From an uncultured bacterium (GTDB taxonomy: Bacteria; Actinomycetota; Coriobacteriia; Coriobacteriales; Atopobiaceae): 7,609 nucleotides of DNA. The stretch spans positions 1 to 7,609 of the forward strand of contig CAJMLD010000068.1 of assembly GCA_905214175.1 (NCBI GenBank), given 5' to 3'. The translations under genes were made by a program, and so were the position numbers. This document shows positions 6,707-7,609 of the stretch, in pieces. Every line of letters starts with the position of its first letter. The stretch's first letter is position 1. The notes beneath the pieces are model-generated. The model had not been told where the DNA came from and searched no databases. It worked only from the letters and a program-made list of their open reading frames with translations.

Positions 6707-7055
6707 TCAGCTCGCCCCAACCAACTCGGCGGTAAGCGCGCAGTTCACAATTCGAACGCCGCAATCATCGGCGTGCGCAAACGCAAGCGGCGGGATACCC
6801 CCCCAAACCACACGAGTGATTCATCGAACACCGCGACGTTGGAAACCCTTTCACCAGCACGCCTGACCTTGCAGCCAGCTCGTTCCAGCTCGTCAAGGCA
6901 TGCGCCAACATCACCCATGTCCCCTCGAACTAGGGCAACAACTGTCACGCTCGTGCATCGCCGAACTGCCGCAATCAGCATCGGCGCAATCGCCCCAACC
7001 GCCTTCGGCGTCACCCATGCCGAGACCAGCAAGTTGATGTTCTCGTCATGGGATA
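6707..7055 (-). pseudogene. Remnant of a PLD-like C-terminal domain (3' piece of a TOTE-like protein)
   Basis: Reading leftward from about 7050, the frame gives DENINLLVSAWVTPKAVG, then VTVVALVRGDMGDVG, an ELERAGCKVRR segment, and VAVFDESLVWFGG. This order (strand, helix, strand, then an I/VxDxxxVWYGS-like motif) fits a degenerate phospholipase-D-type domain as found at the C-terminus of helicase-containing conflict proteins. At the C7 run at 6798-6804 the frame is lost and would stop at 6745. In another frame the protein continues as PPLAFAHADDCGVRIVNCA, then LTAELVGAS and a stop at 6707. The continuation is so coherent that a frameshift (net +2 or -1) is the simplest reading. No start or ribosome binding site belongs to this piece. 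It is either the tail of a deleted gene or, less likely, sequencing error in the homopolymer. The domain call is from motif memory. Confidence 0.6.
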
Positions 7056-7295
7056 AAGGTCCAAGACATCCCTGTTTTGAGGGTCGACCTCTTTGAAGTG
7101 ACGCTTGAGGATGTAGTCGCTCATCGCGTGCAGGCCGCGGTTCTCGCACTTGTCGCACCCCATGCGACGTCGGTCGCACGGTCCGGGTTTCCATGCGTTC
7201 GAGCAGGCGGGACCGTACCCCATGCGACTATCCCTGCGCAGGTAGCCGCTATCGTACGCATCTTCCCGACCCCGAAAGAGCGACCTGTAGAGCGG
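7026..7295 (-). pseudogene. Remnant of a TOTE-type primase N-terminus (zinc-binding region)
   Basis: Leftward from 7295 the frame reads PLYRSLFRGREDAYDSGYL, then GYGPACSNAWKPGPC, GCDKCENRG, and DVLDLYPMTRTSTCW. As I recall it, this matches the N-terminal pattern of archaeo-eukaryotic-type primases from TOTE conflict systems: SLFRGREDVY, GYSPAC-NEW-C, CxxCxNR, then a YPLL-TCW segment. Four cysteines (C-x10-C-x6-C-x2-C) would bind zinc. After TCW the frame stops at 7011, and the expected primase core and helicase are absent; a PLD-like tail follows instead. At the other end, homology begins where an 11-base CRISPR-repeat fragment ends, so the true start is lost. The ATG at 7223 lies inside the conserved region and is not a credible start. 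This is a dead remnant of a defence-type gene next to a CRISPR array. The exact family needs a profile search. Confidence 0.6.
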
Positions 7296-7302
7296 GGAGC
7301 AC
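7292..7302 (-). repeat. Partial CRISPR repeat at the array's trailer end
   Basis: GCGGGGAGCAC equals the last 11 bases of the array repeat as written on the plus strand; the other 18 positions match poorly. It lies 35 bases left of the first full repeat, close to one spacer length, so it looks like a decayed outermost repeat. The primase remnant starts inside it. Confidence 0.55.
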
Positions 7303-7337
7303 CGGGATTCCGGAGCGGAAGTAGCCTGAGGTCTGGG

Positions 7338-7609
7338 GGGGTCATCCCCGCATACGCGGGGAGCACGTAGGCATGTGTGGGCTTGCCTAACGACGTTTAG
7401 GGATCATCCCCGCATACGCGGGGAGCACCCGCCGTTCGTGTAGTTGTTAATGAACGTCTGGGGATCATCCCCGCATACGCGGGGAGCACTGTTATCGGTT
7501 CCGCGTATGTCTTAAGATTCATGGGATCATCCCCGCATACGCGGGGAGCACGCTCTCGGCCTTGCTGGTGATGCCGCTCACGAGGGGATCATCCCCGCAT
7601 ACGCGGGGA
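7338..7609 (-). CRISPR. Type I-E-like CRISPR array, trailer end, cut by the window edge
   Basis: Five repeats of 29 bp start at 7338, 7400, 7461, 7523 and 7585 (the last cut at 25 bp), separated by four unique spacers of 33, 32, 33 and 33 bp (7367-7399, 7429-7460, 7490-7522, 7552-7584). Each repeat holds the stem CCCCGC-ATAC-GCGGGG. Read on the minus strand it begins GTGCTCCCCGCG and ends GGGGATGATCCC, the layout of type I-E repeats cut by Cas6e, so transcription should run leftward with the spacer after the GGGATGATCCC end. The leftmost repeat has one change (A to G at 7341), as is common at the leader-distal end. Leader and cas genes are not in the window and are expected beyond the right edge. 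The spacers at 7367, 7429 and 7490 have roughly 52, 50 and 39 % GC, lower than the surrounding genes, which fits foreign origin. Confidence 0.97.

Noticed and set aside
6698..7096. Plus-strand 132-codon frame
   Set aside because: Antisense to the PLD-like remnant, Ser/Thr/Arg-rich, without start signal or recognisable motif.
7121..7366. Minus-strand 81-codon frame starting in the CRISPR repeat
   Set aside because: It begins inside a CRISPR repeat and crosses the better-supported primase-like frame; it has no homology or ribosome binding site.

Overview
The window comes from a GC-rich bacterial chromosome. High GC, strong AAGGAGG-type ribosome binding sites, and a dispersed palindrome built on GAGACAAAGGGA suggest a gut or oral actinomycete of the Coriobacteriia (Collinsella/Olsenella-like). 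That assignment is inference from composition and remembered family resemblance, not a search.

Left part (1-1890). A 5'-truncated YgiQ-family radical SAM gene reads rightward. It joins an AT-richer, unrelated-looking stretch exactly at the third cysteine of its iron-sulfur motif, so two of the three cluster cysteines are absent. It converges on a complete Cof-type HAD phosphatase gene on the minus strand.

Middle part (1891-6336). The HAD gene is divergent from a three-gene operon: a MarR-family regulator, then two half-size ABC exporter subunits, with overlapping starts and stops (8 and 11 bases) that imply translational coupling. The first ABC subunit has a degenerate ATPase site (Asp for the catalytic Glu, Gln for the switch His) and the second is canonical, the pattern of an asymmetric heterodimeric multidrug-type exporter. 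The intergenic region holds two matching inverted repeats, TTGA-NN-CGTCAA, the best candidates for MarR operators. The same palindrome family flanks the operon: one copy in the 5' leader, one spanning the last stop codon.

Right part (6337-7609). About 370 bp without a recognisable gene is followed by a decayed leftward gene. Its 5' piece resembles the zinc-binding N-terminus of the primase found in TOTE conflict-system proteins, and its 3' piece resembles a phospholipase-D-like C-terminal domain. The middle is missing and the frame is broken at least twice. The broken 5' end abuts an 11-base piece of a CRISPR repeat. Next comes the trailer end of a type I-E-like CRISPR array (29-bp repeats, 32-33-bp spacers), which runs off the right edge. 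By repeat orientation the array is transcribed leftward, so the leader and any cas genes should lie beyond the right edge. This end therefore looks like an eroding defence island. I see no complete new system inside the window.
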